Positions 35,344 through 42,840 of a stretch of 64,000 nt of DNA are shown piece by piece. Position 1 is the first letter of the stretch; the number at the start of each line of letters is the position of its first letter. This DNA comes from a bacterium (GTDB lineage Bacteria > Bdellovibrionota > Bacteriovoracia > Bacteriovoracales > Bacteriovoracaceae), in contig JAUHVL010000008.1 of the NCBI GenBank assembly GCA_030425045.1, positions 79,204-143,203 of the forward strand. The letters are read 5' to 3'. Made by a program: the position numbers and the translations under genes. The notes under the pieces are model-generated. The model did not search any database. It had not been told where the DNA came from and saw nothing but the letters and a program-made list of their open reading frames with translations.

Positions 35344-35823
35344 TTAATATATTTTCTTAACAAGATAAGATTTTACATTTTCATTCACTTCTATTGATAC
35401 ATCGTCATTTACAGATGCTCCCACCAACTCTTGCCCAAGTGGCGAAAAAACAGAAATAACTAAAACGGGCTCACCCTCGATCGTAAGAAGCTTTCCTCCC
35501 CCAGTCGGAGAAAGAAAATAATGTTTTTCGATGCCGTTATGCTCAAGTAGCACTAATGAGCCCGTAATAACTTCACTTAGGCCATCTGCTAATTTGAGAT
35601 CAATTTCTTCAAGCATATTAAGCTCTTGCTCAATTTCATCAACTCGTTTTTTTTGAGCACCTGCCAGGTAACCAGCTTCAATAGCTCGAGTATCGTACTT
35701 ACCTTCTTGCTTCATATCATCTTGAGATTTATAGGCAGACGAACTCTCATAACTTTTTTTAGCTTGAGATAGCTCATGCTGTAAATTATTTCTCAGTTGT
35801 CCGAGAACTTGTTCTTTTTGCAC
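35344..35823 (-). CDS. GreA/GreB-family transcription factor-like protein
   Basis: The start is GTG 35823, sharing a base with the upstream TAG. The 159-residue product has an N-terminal coiled coil (about 1-80, with DMKQEGKYDTRAIEAG) and a C-terminal FKBP-like domain ending SPLGQELVGASVNDDVSIE, the Gre signature. The acidic tip residues that drive transcript cleavage in GreA are not clearly conserved. It may bind RNA polymerase's secondary channel without cleavage activity, like Rnk or Gfh. Its operon partners are a DUF2288 protein and a degenerate hydrolase. Confidence 0.85.
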   Translation of the reverse strand: MQKEQVLGQLRNNLQHELSQAKKSYESSSAYKSQDDMKQEGKYDTRAIEAGYLAGAQKKRVDEIEQELNMLEEIDLKLADGLSEVITGSLVLLEHNGIEKHYFLSPTGGGKLLTIEGEPVLVISVFSPLGQELVGASVNDDVSIEVNENVKSYLVKKIY

Positions 35824-36134
35824 TAGTGATACTCTCCGATAAGCTGAATAATGACATAGGGACTAACAATTAAAAATTTTGCTATTTTTTTATGTGGCTC
35901 TTTTTCCCACTCTTTCACTTCGTGTTCTGTTGGCCGGTAAAGGTCTCCCTTATTAAGTAAATCTTTAATGGCATCAACATCATCTTTGGCCATTTGATCA
36001 CCAACACTAACGAGATCATAACCTGCTTTCAAAACAAAAAGAGATTGTCGATCCTGATGAGGCTTTAAAAGCTCCCAGTCCGCTTCTTGCACTTCATTTC
36101 TAAAATCAAATGTGTCGTCGCCGTCCTCACTCAT
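35823..36134 (-). CDS. DUF2288-like protein
   Basis: This 103-residue acidic protein matches the DUF2288 pattern: DWELLKPHQ, then a DLVSVG strand/helix, AKDDVDAIKDLLNKGDLYRPT and a hydrophobic FLIVSPYVIIQ strand at the end. The function of the family is unknown. It has no signal peptide or membrane segment. Its ATG overlaps the hydrolase stop and its TAG overlaps the Gre-like start, so all three genes are translationally coupled. Confidence 0.75.
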   Translation of the reverse strand: MSEDGDDTFDFRNEVQEADWELLKPHQDRQSLFVLKAGYDLVSVGDQMAKDDVDAIKDLLNKGDLYRPTEHEVKEWEKEPHKKIAKFLIVSPYVIIQLIGEYH

Positions 36135-37135
36135 TAACGATGAACTCCTTGAATTCCATGTTCACGAAAGAGCTGTCTAATTCTATTTTTTTCAACATTT
36201 CGTTGAGCAACAGCATCTCCTAACACTATATTAATTTTATCAAAGATTTGAAACTGAACATCGGGATGATCATCAATTATATTATGAGGCTCACTTCGAA
36301 GTTCGTTTACAACCGTAGTTCGATCCGTTTTTCTAGCGATATTTGGTCCGTCATTAAAAAACCAATCACCATCACTGATAATATTCAAATTTTGTGTCAC
36401 ATTCTGAGGAATTATATCGTTATTCATCCCAATTGAATCAAGAGTGACAAGTAAGTCTATTTTTCGAAAGCCATGCTCAATATCATTGAGTTCATTGGCA
36501 ATTTCCACTGCCGTATCTCCACCTAGGCCATGACCAATCAAAAGAATGGGTTGATTGGTATTATGCCTTTTAACAATATCAATAATCTCATCTTTATGAT
36601 CCCAAGAGAAAACTTTAGCTGTTGGAATATTTTCGGCCATCTTCTCAAGCCCACCGCTGTCAGCGTGAAAAGGGTTAAGACTCATATCTTTGATAAAGTA
36701 TATTCCAGGGCCATTAATAACTTTTGGTAGGTCCGTTGAAATAGGTTCAGGCTTTTTCAATTCCCGAGGTGCTGTCCCATCAACTTTTTTATCTTCGCTT
36801 TTCTCAACAGCATTGACTTCATCGCCACCACCTCCAGTTCTCGGAAGTGGTATATTTTTAAGAGCAGTGGTCACCTTAGAGCTTGTCGAGCTGGCCGCTG
36901 AAGTTGCGGTTGAAGCCGTTGTCGAAGCACCACTAGCTGGTGTGTTTCCTGAAGGCTTAGACAATTTTGCTTTTTCTTTCGCCTCAGCTGAAATATCTGC
37001 CTTGTCCGTAATATTTTCAGACTTCTTAGGTATAGCCCTGTCTTTAACCGTATCAAGGTTTTGTGCGCCTAGCTTCTTTTTTGCTAAATAGTCTTCACGC
37101 GATTTATAGCGGTTAATTTGTTGGTCTACTCTCAT
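36134..37135 (-). CDS. Alpha/beta-hydrolase-like protein lacking the nucleophile
   Basis: This 333-residue protein has a disordered Ser/Thr/Ala-rich N-terminal region (about 1-130) and an alpha/beta-hydrolase-like domain (about 140-320). The nucleophile elbow reads LIGHGLGGDTA, so the usual GHSLGG serine is replaced by glycine and classical lipase/esterase chemistry is not expected. A DSIGMNND segment follows, with a late histidine. No signal peptide is visible. It may be a binding or scaffold protein. It heads the hydrolase/DUF2288/Gre-like unit. The start is ATG 37135, and no strong ribosome site was seen. Confidence 0.8.
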   Translation of the reverse strand: MRVDQQINRYKSREDYLAKKKLGAQNLDTVKDRAIPKKSENITDKADISAEAKEKAKLSKPSGNTPASGASTTASTATSAASSTSSKVTTALKNIPLPRTGGGGDEVNAVEKSEDKKVDGTAPRELKKPEPISTDLPKVINGPGIYFIKDMSLNPFHADSGGLEKMAENIPTAKVFSWDHKDEIIDIVKRHNTNQPILLIGHGLGGDTAVEIANELNDIEHGFRKIDLLVTLDSIGMNNDIIPQNVTQNLNIISDGDWFFNDGPNIARKTDRTTVVNELRSEPHNIIDDHPDVQFQIFDKINIVLGDAVAQRNVEKNRIRQLFREHGIQGVHR

Positions 37136-37288
37136 CCTATAATAATTTTAACAAATAGCATCAAGTATACCAGACTGCAGATATGTCCACTGTCTAAAAA
37201 ACTCTGATAATCAGGAGCTTAATGCACTATTCAAGTACCTAAAACTATGCTAGAAAAGTCAAAAATTTTAAGCCTGTGGAGTCATTTC

Positions 37289-38308
37289 ATGTCCAAGTTC
37301 AAAGTTGCCATTAACGGTATGGGTCGAATCGGTCGTACAATTATTCGTGAATTATATTCACTGCCTGAAAGAAATTTCGATATTGTGGCAGTCAATAACC
37401 CTGGTCCTCAAATGGGTCATTACTTGCACTTACTCGAGTATGATTCTGTTCATGGACCTTTTAAAGGCAATCTTGAATATCAAAATGACGGTGATCGTTT
37501 CGGTATAAATGGTGAAGAGATTCGTTTTTTCTCAGTGAGAGAACCCGAAAATATTCCTTGGGAAGATTTAAACGTCGATATCGTTATCGATGCTACTGGA
37601 AAATTTAAAGATGGTCCTAGCCTAAGTAAGCACATGAAAGGATCAGTGAAAAAAGTTATTATGTGTGCCCCAGGAAAAGATCTCGATGGTACTTTTGTTA
37701 TGGGTATAAATCACGAACAATACGATCCGAGTTCACATCACGTAATTTCAAATGCCAGCTGTACAACAAACTGCCTTGCCCCTGTTGCAAAAGTTTTAAA
37801 TGACGAATTTGGAATCGCTTCTGGTTTTATGACAACGGTTCACGCTTATACTTCTGATCAACAGCTTCTTGATGGTTCACATAAAGACTTAAGAAGAGCA
37901 AGGTCTGCGGCCATGTCTATTGTGCCTACATCAACGGGAGCAGCTAAAGCAGTTGGACTTGTTATTCCAGAGTTAAAAGGCAAGCTTGATGGACTGGCCA
38001 TGAGAGTACCTACTCCAAACGTTTCGGTTGTCGATCTCAACGTTATTTTAAATAAGAAGACAAGCGTAGAAGAAATCAATGCTGCTTTCGAAAAAGCTGC
38101 CTCTGGCTCTTTAAAAGGCATCTTAAAAAATGAGAAGAAGCCACTCGTTAGCATCGACTATTGTGGAATGAGAGAGTCATCTTGTGTTGACCTTGAACTC
38201 ACAAATTATATTGATGGAATGGCAAAAGTTGTCGCTTGGTATGATAATGAAGCTGGCTTCTCAAACAGAATCATCGATCTCACAAATTACGTCGGCGAAA
38301 AACTATAA
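37289..38308 (+). CDS. gap: Glyceraldehyde-3-phosphate dehydrogenase
   Basis: I start at ATG 37289 (GGAG 7 bases upstream, MSKFKVAING), not at an upstream ATG at 37247. The 339-residue enzyme oxidises and phosphorylates glyceraldehyde-3-phosphate. NAD(P)-binding GMGRIGR is at 10-16, and catalytic C158 is in NASCTTNC. At the end of beta-strand 2 the sequence is AVNNPGP. The Asp that normally contacts the adenosine ribose is Asn, so coenzyme preference may be relaxed towards NADP. It is the first gene of gap-pgk-tpiA. Confidence 0.96.
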   Translation: MSKFKVAINGMGRIGRTIIRELYSLPERNFDIVAVNNPGPQMGHYLHLLEYDSVHGPFKGNLEYQNDGDRFGINGEEIRFFSVREPENIPWEDLNVDIVIDATGKFKDGPSLSKHMKGSVKKVIMCAPGKDLDGTFVMGINHEQYDPSSHHVISNASCTTNCLAPVAKVLNDEFGIASGFMTTVHAYTSDQQLLDGSHKDLRRARSAAMSIVPTSTGAAKAVGLVIPELKGKLDGLAMRVPTPNVSVVDLNVILNKKTSVEEINAAFEKAASGSLKGILKNEKKPLVSIDYCGMRESSCVDLELTNYIDGMAKVVAWYDNEAGFSNRIIDLTNYVGEKL

Positions 38309-38328
38309 AATTATAACGGAGGATTATT

Positions 38329-39525
38329 ATGGCCTTAACTTACCTCGACCAAATGGACCTTGAGGGAAAGGTTGTCCTTTTAAGGTTAGACCTCAATACT
38401 CCCTTATCTAAAACAGAACCGAGAGAAGTTACAGACTCAACAAGAGTCGATCGAAGTCTTCCAACGATCAATTTTATTTTGGAAAATGGTGCTAAAAAAT
38501 TAATTTTATGTAGCCATCTCGGTAGACCAAAAGGTGAAGAGAAACCTGAGTATTCACTTGAGCCTGTGGCCACATGCCTCGCTGAAAAATTAAATCAAGA
38601 AGTTGTCTTAACGGAGTCTTGCCTTGACCGTGGAATTAAAACCATGCTGGGTTTAGCCTCTCCCAAAATTATTCTTTTACAAAACCTTCGTTATCACCCT
38701 GAAGAAGAAAAAAACGAGCAAAACTTTGCAAAGACTCTCTCTGAGTATGCAGATATCTATATCAATGATGCCTTTGGAGCGTCTCACCGCAAGCATGCTT
38801 CAATCCATGCCATCAACTATTACTTTAAAGGAAGAAGTGCAGCCGGCTTCTTAATTAAACAAGAACTTGAGGCCCTTGATAAAATCGTTAAAAACCCAAG
38901 TTCTCCCTTTGTCGCCATCGTTGGCGGAGCTAAAGTTAGCGACAAAATCAAAATTATCGAAAACCTCCTTCCCAAAGTGAATAACCTCATTATCGGTGGT
39001 GCCATGGCCTATCCTTTTTTAAAAGCGAAAGGTCATGAAGTAGGAAAATCCCTATGTAGTGATGATGATTTGAAAATTGCAAAGTCAGTTCTCAATCAAG
39101 CATCCGCTAGTAAAATTTTATTGCCTACAGATCATATTGTTTCAGACTCTCTCGATGGTAAGGCTGAATTTTGTAATGACACCAATATCCCTAGCGATAA
39201 AATGGGTCTAGATATTGGAGAGCAAACTATTGCTCAATATAAAGCGGCTCTATCAGAGGCAAAAACAGTATTATGGAATGGACCAATGGGTCTTTTTGAA
39301 AAAGCTGATTTTTCAAAAGGAACGATGGCCATTGCAGACTATCTCGCGACATTAAATGATTGTTTCACTCTTGTCGGTGGTGGAGATTCTGTGAAAGCTG
39401 TGAACCAATCTGGAAATGCTGAAAAAATGAGTCATATCTCTACTGGTGGTGGAGCTTCTTTAGAGTATATTGAAAAAGGAAACCTCCCCGGAATAGATGC
39501 CCTTCGTTTTGGTGTCGATTTATAA
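38329..39525 (+). CDS. pgk: Phosphoglycerate kinase
   Basis: This 398-residue protein transfers phosphate from 1,3-bisphosphoglycerate to ADP. Family marks are LRLDLNTPL, CSHLGRPKG, NDAFGASHRKHAS, GGAKVSDKI, NGPMGLFE and the C-terminal GGGDSVKAV and STGGGASLE. The length is normal. It follows gap by 20 bases with an AACGGAGG site and precedes tpiA by 16 bases, giving a compact glycolytic operon. No unusual residues were noticed. Confidence 0.98.
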   Translation: MALTYLDQMDLEGKVVLLRLDLNTPLSKTEPREVTDSTRVDRSLPTINFILENGAKKLILCSHLGRPKGEEKPEYSLEPVATCLAEKLNQEVVLTESCLDRGIKTMLGLASPKIILLQNLRYHPEEEKNEQNFAKTLSEYADIYINDAFGASHRKHASIHAINYYFKGRSAAGFLIKQELEALDKIVKNPSSPFVAIVGGAKVSDKIKIIENLLPKVNNLIIGGAMAYPFLKAKGHEVGKSLCSDDDLKIAKSVLNQASASKILLPTDHIVSDSLDGKAEFCNDTNIPSDKMGLDIGEQTIAQYKAALSEAKTVLWNGPMGLFEKADFSKGTMAIADYLATLNDCFTLVGGGDSVKAVNQSGNAEKMSHISTGGGASLEYIEKGNLPGIDALRFGVDL

Positions 39526-39541
39526 AATAGGAACATTACAT

Positions 39542-40300
39542 ATGAAAAACTATATTGTTGGAAACTGGAAAATGAATCAATCCCTAGAAGAAATTAATGC
39601 TTTCTTCACCAGCTTCAACGAAATATTTCCAAACACTTCAGATAATGTTTTCGTAGGTGTTTCTCCTCAAAGTTTTCATATTCCTCTACTCATGTCTCAC
39701 CCAAAAAAGCCTGAGTTTATCAATATTGGTGCTCAAAATTGTAGCCAACATAAAAGTGGCGCCTTTACCGGCGAGAACTCTCCAAACGCTTTAAAGGAAA
39801 TTGGAACTGTCTTTACCCTAATAGGTCATTCTGAGAGGCGACAGTTCTTTGGTGAGACAAGTAATCTTGCCCTCGGTGAAAAAATCCAATCGGCCCTCGA
39901 TGAAGGCTTACAAGTGATCTACTGTATCGGTGAAAGTCTTCAAGAAAGAAAACAAAACCTCACTCAGTCTGTTCTTAAAGAGCAAACAATAACGGCGCTT
40001 AAAAATATTAAGATCGAAAACCAAGATCAATTACTGATCGCTTATGAGCCGGTGTGGGCCATTGGTACAGGAGAAACAGCAACTCCGGAACAAGCAGAAG
40101 AAGCTCATCAATGGATTAGAGGTTTTCTCAATGAGCTCCCAAACATCAATCAAGAAACTCCTCTTCTCTACGGAGGATCAGTAAAACCAGAAAATGTTGA
40201 TGCTCTTCTAGCAAAAGAAAATATTAATGGAGCCCTAGTCGGAGGCGCCAGTCTCAAAGGTGATAGTTTTGGGAAACTATGCCTAGCGGCCACGAAATAA
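39542..40300 (+). CDS. tpiA: Triosephosphate isomerase
   Basis: I start at ATG 39542 (MKNYIVGNWKMNQ), since an upstream ATG at 39497 would overlap pgk and add non-family residues. The 252-residue TIM barrel has the substrate Asn/Lys in GNWKMN, the catalytic His in GHSERR, the catalytic Glu in YEPVWAIGTG and the phosphate-binding YGGSVKPEN. It interconverts dihydroxyacetone phosphate and glyceraldehyde-3-phosphate. It is the third gene of the gap-pgk-tpiA operon and is followed 3 bases later by the MAPEG gene. Confidence 0.97.
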   Translation: MKNYIVGNWKMNQSLEEINAFFTSFNEIFPNTSDNVFVGVSPQSFHIPLLMSHPKKPEFINIGAQNCSQHKSGAFTGENSPNALKEIGTVFTLIGHSERRQFFGETSNLALGEKIQSALDEGLQVIYCIGESLQERKQNLTQSVLKEQTITALKNIKIENQDQLLIAYEPVWAIGTGETATPEQAEEAHQWIRGFLNELPNINQETPLLYGGSVKPENVDALLAKENINGALVGGASLKGDSFGKLCLAATK

Positions 40301-40303
40301 GCG

Positions 40304-40705
40304 ATGGAAAAATCACTCATCTCTTTAATGCTTTTTTATTACTGTTATATTATTGCGTTTATGTTTTTTATGTTCAAAAAGCGTAAGCAGGCCATCATCA
40401 AAAAAGAAGTGCATCACTCCCATTTTAAAAGTTATCGTGGAGAAACAACCGAGTATCTTCAAATCATACAAAATCACTTCAATAATCAGTTTCAAATTCC
40501 TACGATTTTCTTTGTCGTTTGTGTTCTCTGTATAGCGATGAATAAAGTAAGTTACGTCACCATATTTTTAGCATTGGCGTTCGTCGTTTCTAGGATTATT
40601 CATAGCTTAATTCACTTAGGCTCAAATCATCTCATTAAAAGAGCAATGTCTTACTTTACAGGTGTGGTAATTGTTGCCGTCATGATTGTCACAACATTGT
40701 ATTAA
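40304..40705 (+). CDS. MAPEG-family membrane protein
   Basis: This 133-residue protein has four hydrophobic helices and the MAPEG pattern in which a conserved N/E-rich loop (EYLQIIQNHFNNQFQIPTIFF) links helices 1 and 2. Eukaryotic MAPEG proteins are glutathione transferases or eicosanoid enzymes. Bacterial members mostly have no assigned substrate. It begins 3 bases after tpiA and is probably read through from the glycolytic operon. Its relation to the downstream P450 gene is unclear. Confidence 0.85.
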   Translation: MEKSLISLMLFYYCYIIAFMFFMFKKRKQAIIKKEVHHSHFKSYRGETTEYLQIIQNHFNNQFQIPTIFFVVCVLCIAMNKVSYVTIFLALAFVVSRIIHSLIHLGSNHLIKRAMSYFTGVVIVAVMIVTTLY

Positions 40706-40786
40706 TTATCTCAGAACATTTTTCCACCCTCATTTGATCTCCCCTTTGTGAGACAATATCTTCAATTGAATTCAATGGAGTTATTT

Positions 40787-42823
40787 GTGCAAAAAAATTC
40801 ACTATTAAAAGTCTTCTTTATCTTAATTCTGACTGCTAGTTGTTCATCGTTAACAAACAATTATCACGAAGCAACAACAGCTAACCGAAACCCCGCATCA
40901 GATAGAGATGCCAATTTTAGTTATATCGAAACGATCAATAGCTATTCTCTTTCAGGTGCAGCAAGAGCGGCTCTGGTTTCTGATGATGAAGACTTACTTA
41001 AAGCGAAAGGGAGAATGGAATTAATTTTTCAATTTGCCAGAGAAGAGCCCATCGCCTTTTTCGATGAATTGCGAAGAAGAGCTCCAGTCTTTAAGTCAAA
41101 AGCTGGTGGAACGGGCCAAGGCTGGATTAGCTGGTGGAAAGGATCGAAAATTCCAAATATCTATGTCGTCTCAACAAATAAATTAGTGAAAGAAGTATTA
41201 AACAATAATGAAGTCTTCACAGTTAAAACCTATACCGAGCAAATGGATAAAACCGTTGGTCCTTTTATGCTTGGCCATGAAGTTTCTGCTCCTAATCCCC
41301 TTCGCGAAGGACAAACAATAGACTTTAATGTCGAGAAGCATGCCATGAGGCATCTCATCTATAATGCTGGTAATGATCTCGATGTCGTGAGAAGTATCAC
41401 AAGAGAAACAGTGAAAAATGCTCTGCTCAATGTTTCAGATGAAAACCCTAACCATATAGATGTCGTGAGAAAAATTACAAGAGATGTTCCCATAAACGTC
41501 GTTAGAGAGTTCTTTGGTTTTGAAGCTCCTGTTAACGATATGAAAAAATGGTCGCGGGCCGCTCAGCATAGTTTTTTCCATAATCCTTTTAGAGATAAAA
41601 AAATCAATGAGAAATCGGTTGAAGCCGGACAAGAAATGAAAGCCTTCCTTGAAAAATTCATACCTCAGATAAGAAGGGCCATTGCTGGAAACTACGCTAA
41701 GAACACTACCGTTGTGCAAATGATTCGCGCCTCTGATGCTCACGCAAGACATGGTCTTGATGAGACTCGTTTAGCCGCTAATATTATGGGCCTTTTAATT
41801 GGTGCTGTTGAAACGGGAAGTGCCGCTATTGTTCAGTCACTAGAATTCTTTCTCGATAATCCTTACCTGATGGACCAAGCGGTTGCCGCTGCTAAATCAA
41901 ACAATGATGAACTTCTTTCAAAAATGGTTTGGGAAGCGCTTAGGTTTAACCCTGTTAACCCTTGGGTTGGAAGATATAGTGTTGAAGATTTCACGTTAAG
42001 CGATGGAACGTTTATTGAAAAAGGTAGTTTAGTTTTAGCTGCTACAGAGTCTGCCATGTTTGACCCAGAGGTTTTTACGAACCCAATGAGATTCAGTACC
42101 AATAGAGATCACTCTGATTATTTTCACTTAGGTTTTGCAAGACATCGCTGTTTAGGTGATGACGTGGCCATGGCCTTTGTCCCAGAGACAATCAAACAAC
42201 TCTTGCTTCTTCCCTACTTAAGAAGAGCAAAGGCAGGAGGGCCACCAAGGTTCAAAGCCTATAACCATAAAGCACGTTTAGTTGATAGCCCCTTTCCTGA
42301 ATCATGGAAACTTATCTGGGGAGATGCCACGGCACTTCCAGGTGAAGACGCCGGTTTTGTCGACAGATGGAGCAGTAAGAAATGGATTACAAGAACTTTA
42401 AAGTATGTCGATGGTAGAATATGGGATGCAAAAGATCAGTACGGAACAGAGATTAAAAATATCGCTGGTCAACTCTTTAGTGATGATCCAAAAGAAAAAG
42501 AAGCCGGAGTTGTAGAGTTTGGAAGAATAGCCAAGTTAACTCTTGATGAGAACAAAACGCCAGGTGAGCTTTATGAAGCTTGTATGGATATCAATAAACT
42601 CTCTCACTCTGTCTTTCCACAAATCGACCAGAGAGCAGCTTATTGTAAAGTAAGAATCGACTTTAGAGTTTGTTATGCTCTCGCGGCTAAAGTGATTGAG
42701 ATGTCGACTGAAGACTCCTATCGATTCTGTGCAGACCAACACGAGTTTTTAACAGAAGATGAAAAAGAGCTCTTTAAAGCAAACTTTAGTACACATCCAA
42801 GTTTTGAATTTTTAGCAGATTAA
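40787..42823 (+). CDS. Exported lipoprotein cytochrome P450 with a C-terminal extension
   Basis: I start at GTG 40787 (GGAG at 40777-40780, 6-base spacing). This gives a 678-residue protein beginning with a lipoprotein signal, LILTASC, lipidated at C19; an upstream GTG at 40748 is the longer alternative. The P450 marks are all present: an I-helix segment IGAVETGS near 345, the K-helix ExxR as EALR near 383, and the haem-thiolate loop FHLGFARHRCLG with Cys 455. About 200 residues after the P450 fold hold five cysteines and match no domain I know. Bacterial P450s are normally cytosolic, so an exported one is odd. The next gene, 17 bases on, encodes a di-haem cytochrome c lipoprotein. Confidence 0.88.
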   Translation: MQKNSLLKVFFILILTASCSSLTNNYHEATTANRNPASDRDANFSYIETINSYSLSGAARAALVSDDEDLLKAKGRMELIFQFAREEPIAFFDELRRRAPVFKSKAGGTGQGWISWWKGSKIPNIYVVSTNKLVKEVLNNNEVFTVKTYTEQMDKTVGPFMLGHEVSAPNPLREGQTIDFNVEKHAMRHLIYNAGNDLDVVRSITRETVKNALLNVSDENPNHIDVVRKITRDVPINVVREFFGFEAPVNDMKKWSRAAQHSFFHNPFRDKKINEKSVEAGQEMKAFLEKFIPQIRRAIAGNYAKNTTVVQMIRASDAHARHGLDETRLAANIMGLLIGAVETGSAAIVQSLEFFLDNPYLMDQAVAAAKSNNDELLSKMVWEALRFNPVNPWVGRYSVEDFTLSDGTFIEKGSLVLAATESAMFDPEVFTNPMRFSTNRDHSDYFHLGFARHRCLGDDVAMAFVPETIKQLLLLPYLRRAKAGGPPRFKAYNHKARLVDSPFPESWKLIWGDATALPGEDAGFVDRWSSKKWITRTLKYVDGRIWDAKDQYGTEIKNIAGQLFSDDPKEKEAGVVEFGRIAKLTLDENKTPGELYEACMDINKLSHSVFPQIDQRAAYCKVRIDFRVCYALAAKVIEMSTEDSYRFCADQHEFLTEDEKELFKANFSTHPSFEFLAD

Positions 42824-42840
42824 TACTCATAGAGGATAAT

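Noticed and set aside
37191..37198. TGTCTAAA, the same half-site as the palindrome at 11993, also present at 61361
   Set aside because: An 8-mer is expected by chance a few times in a window of this size. Neither copy has the second arm or a -24/-12 element nearby.
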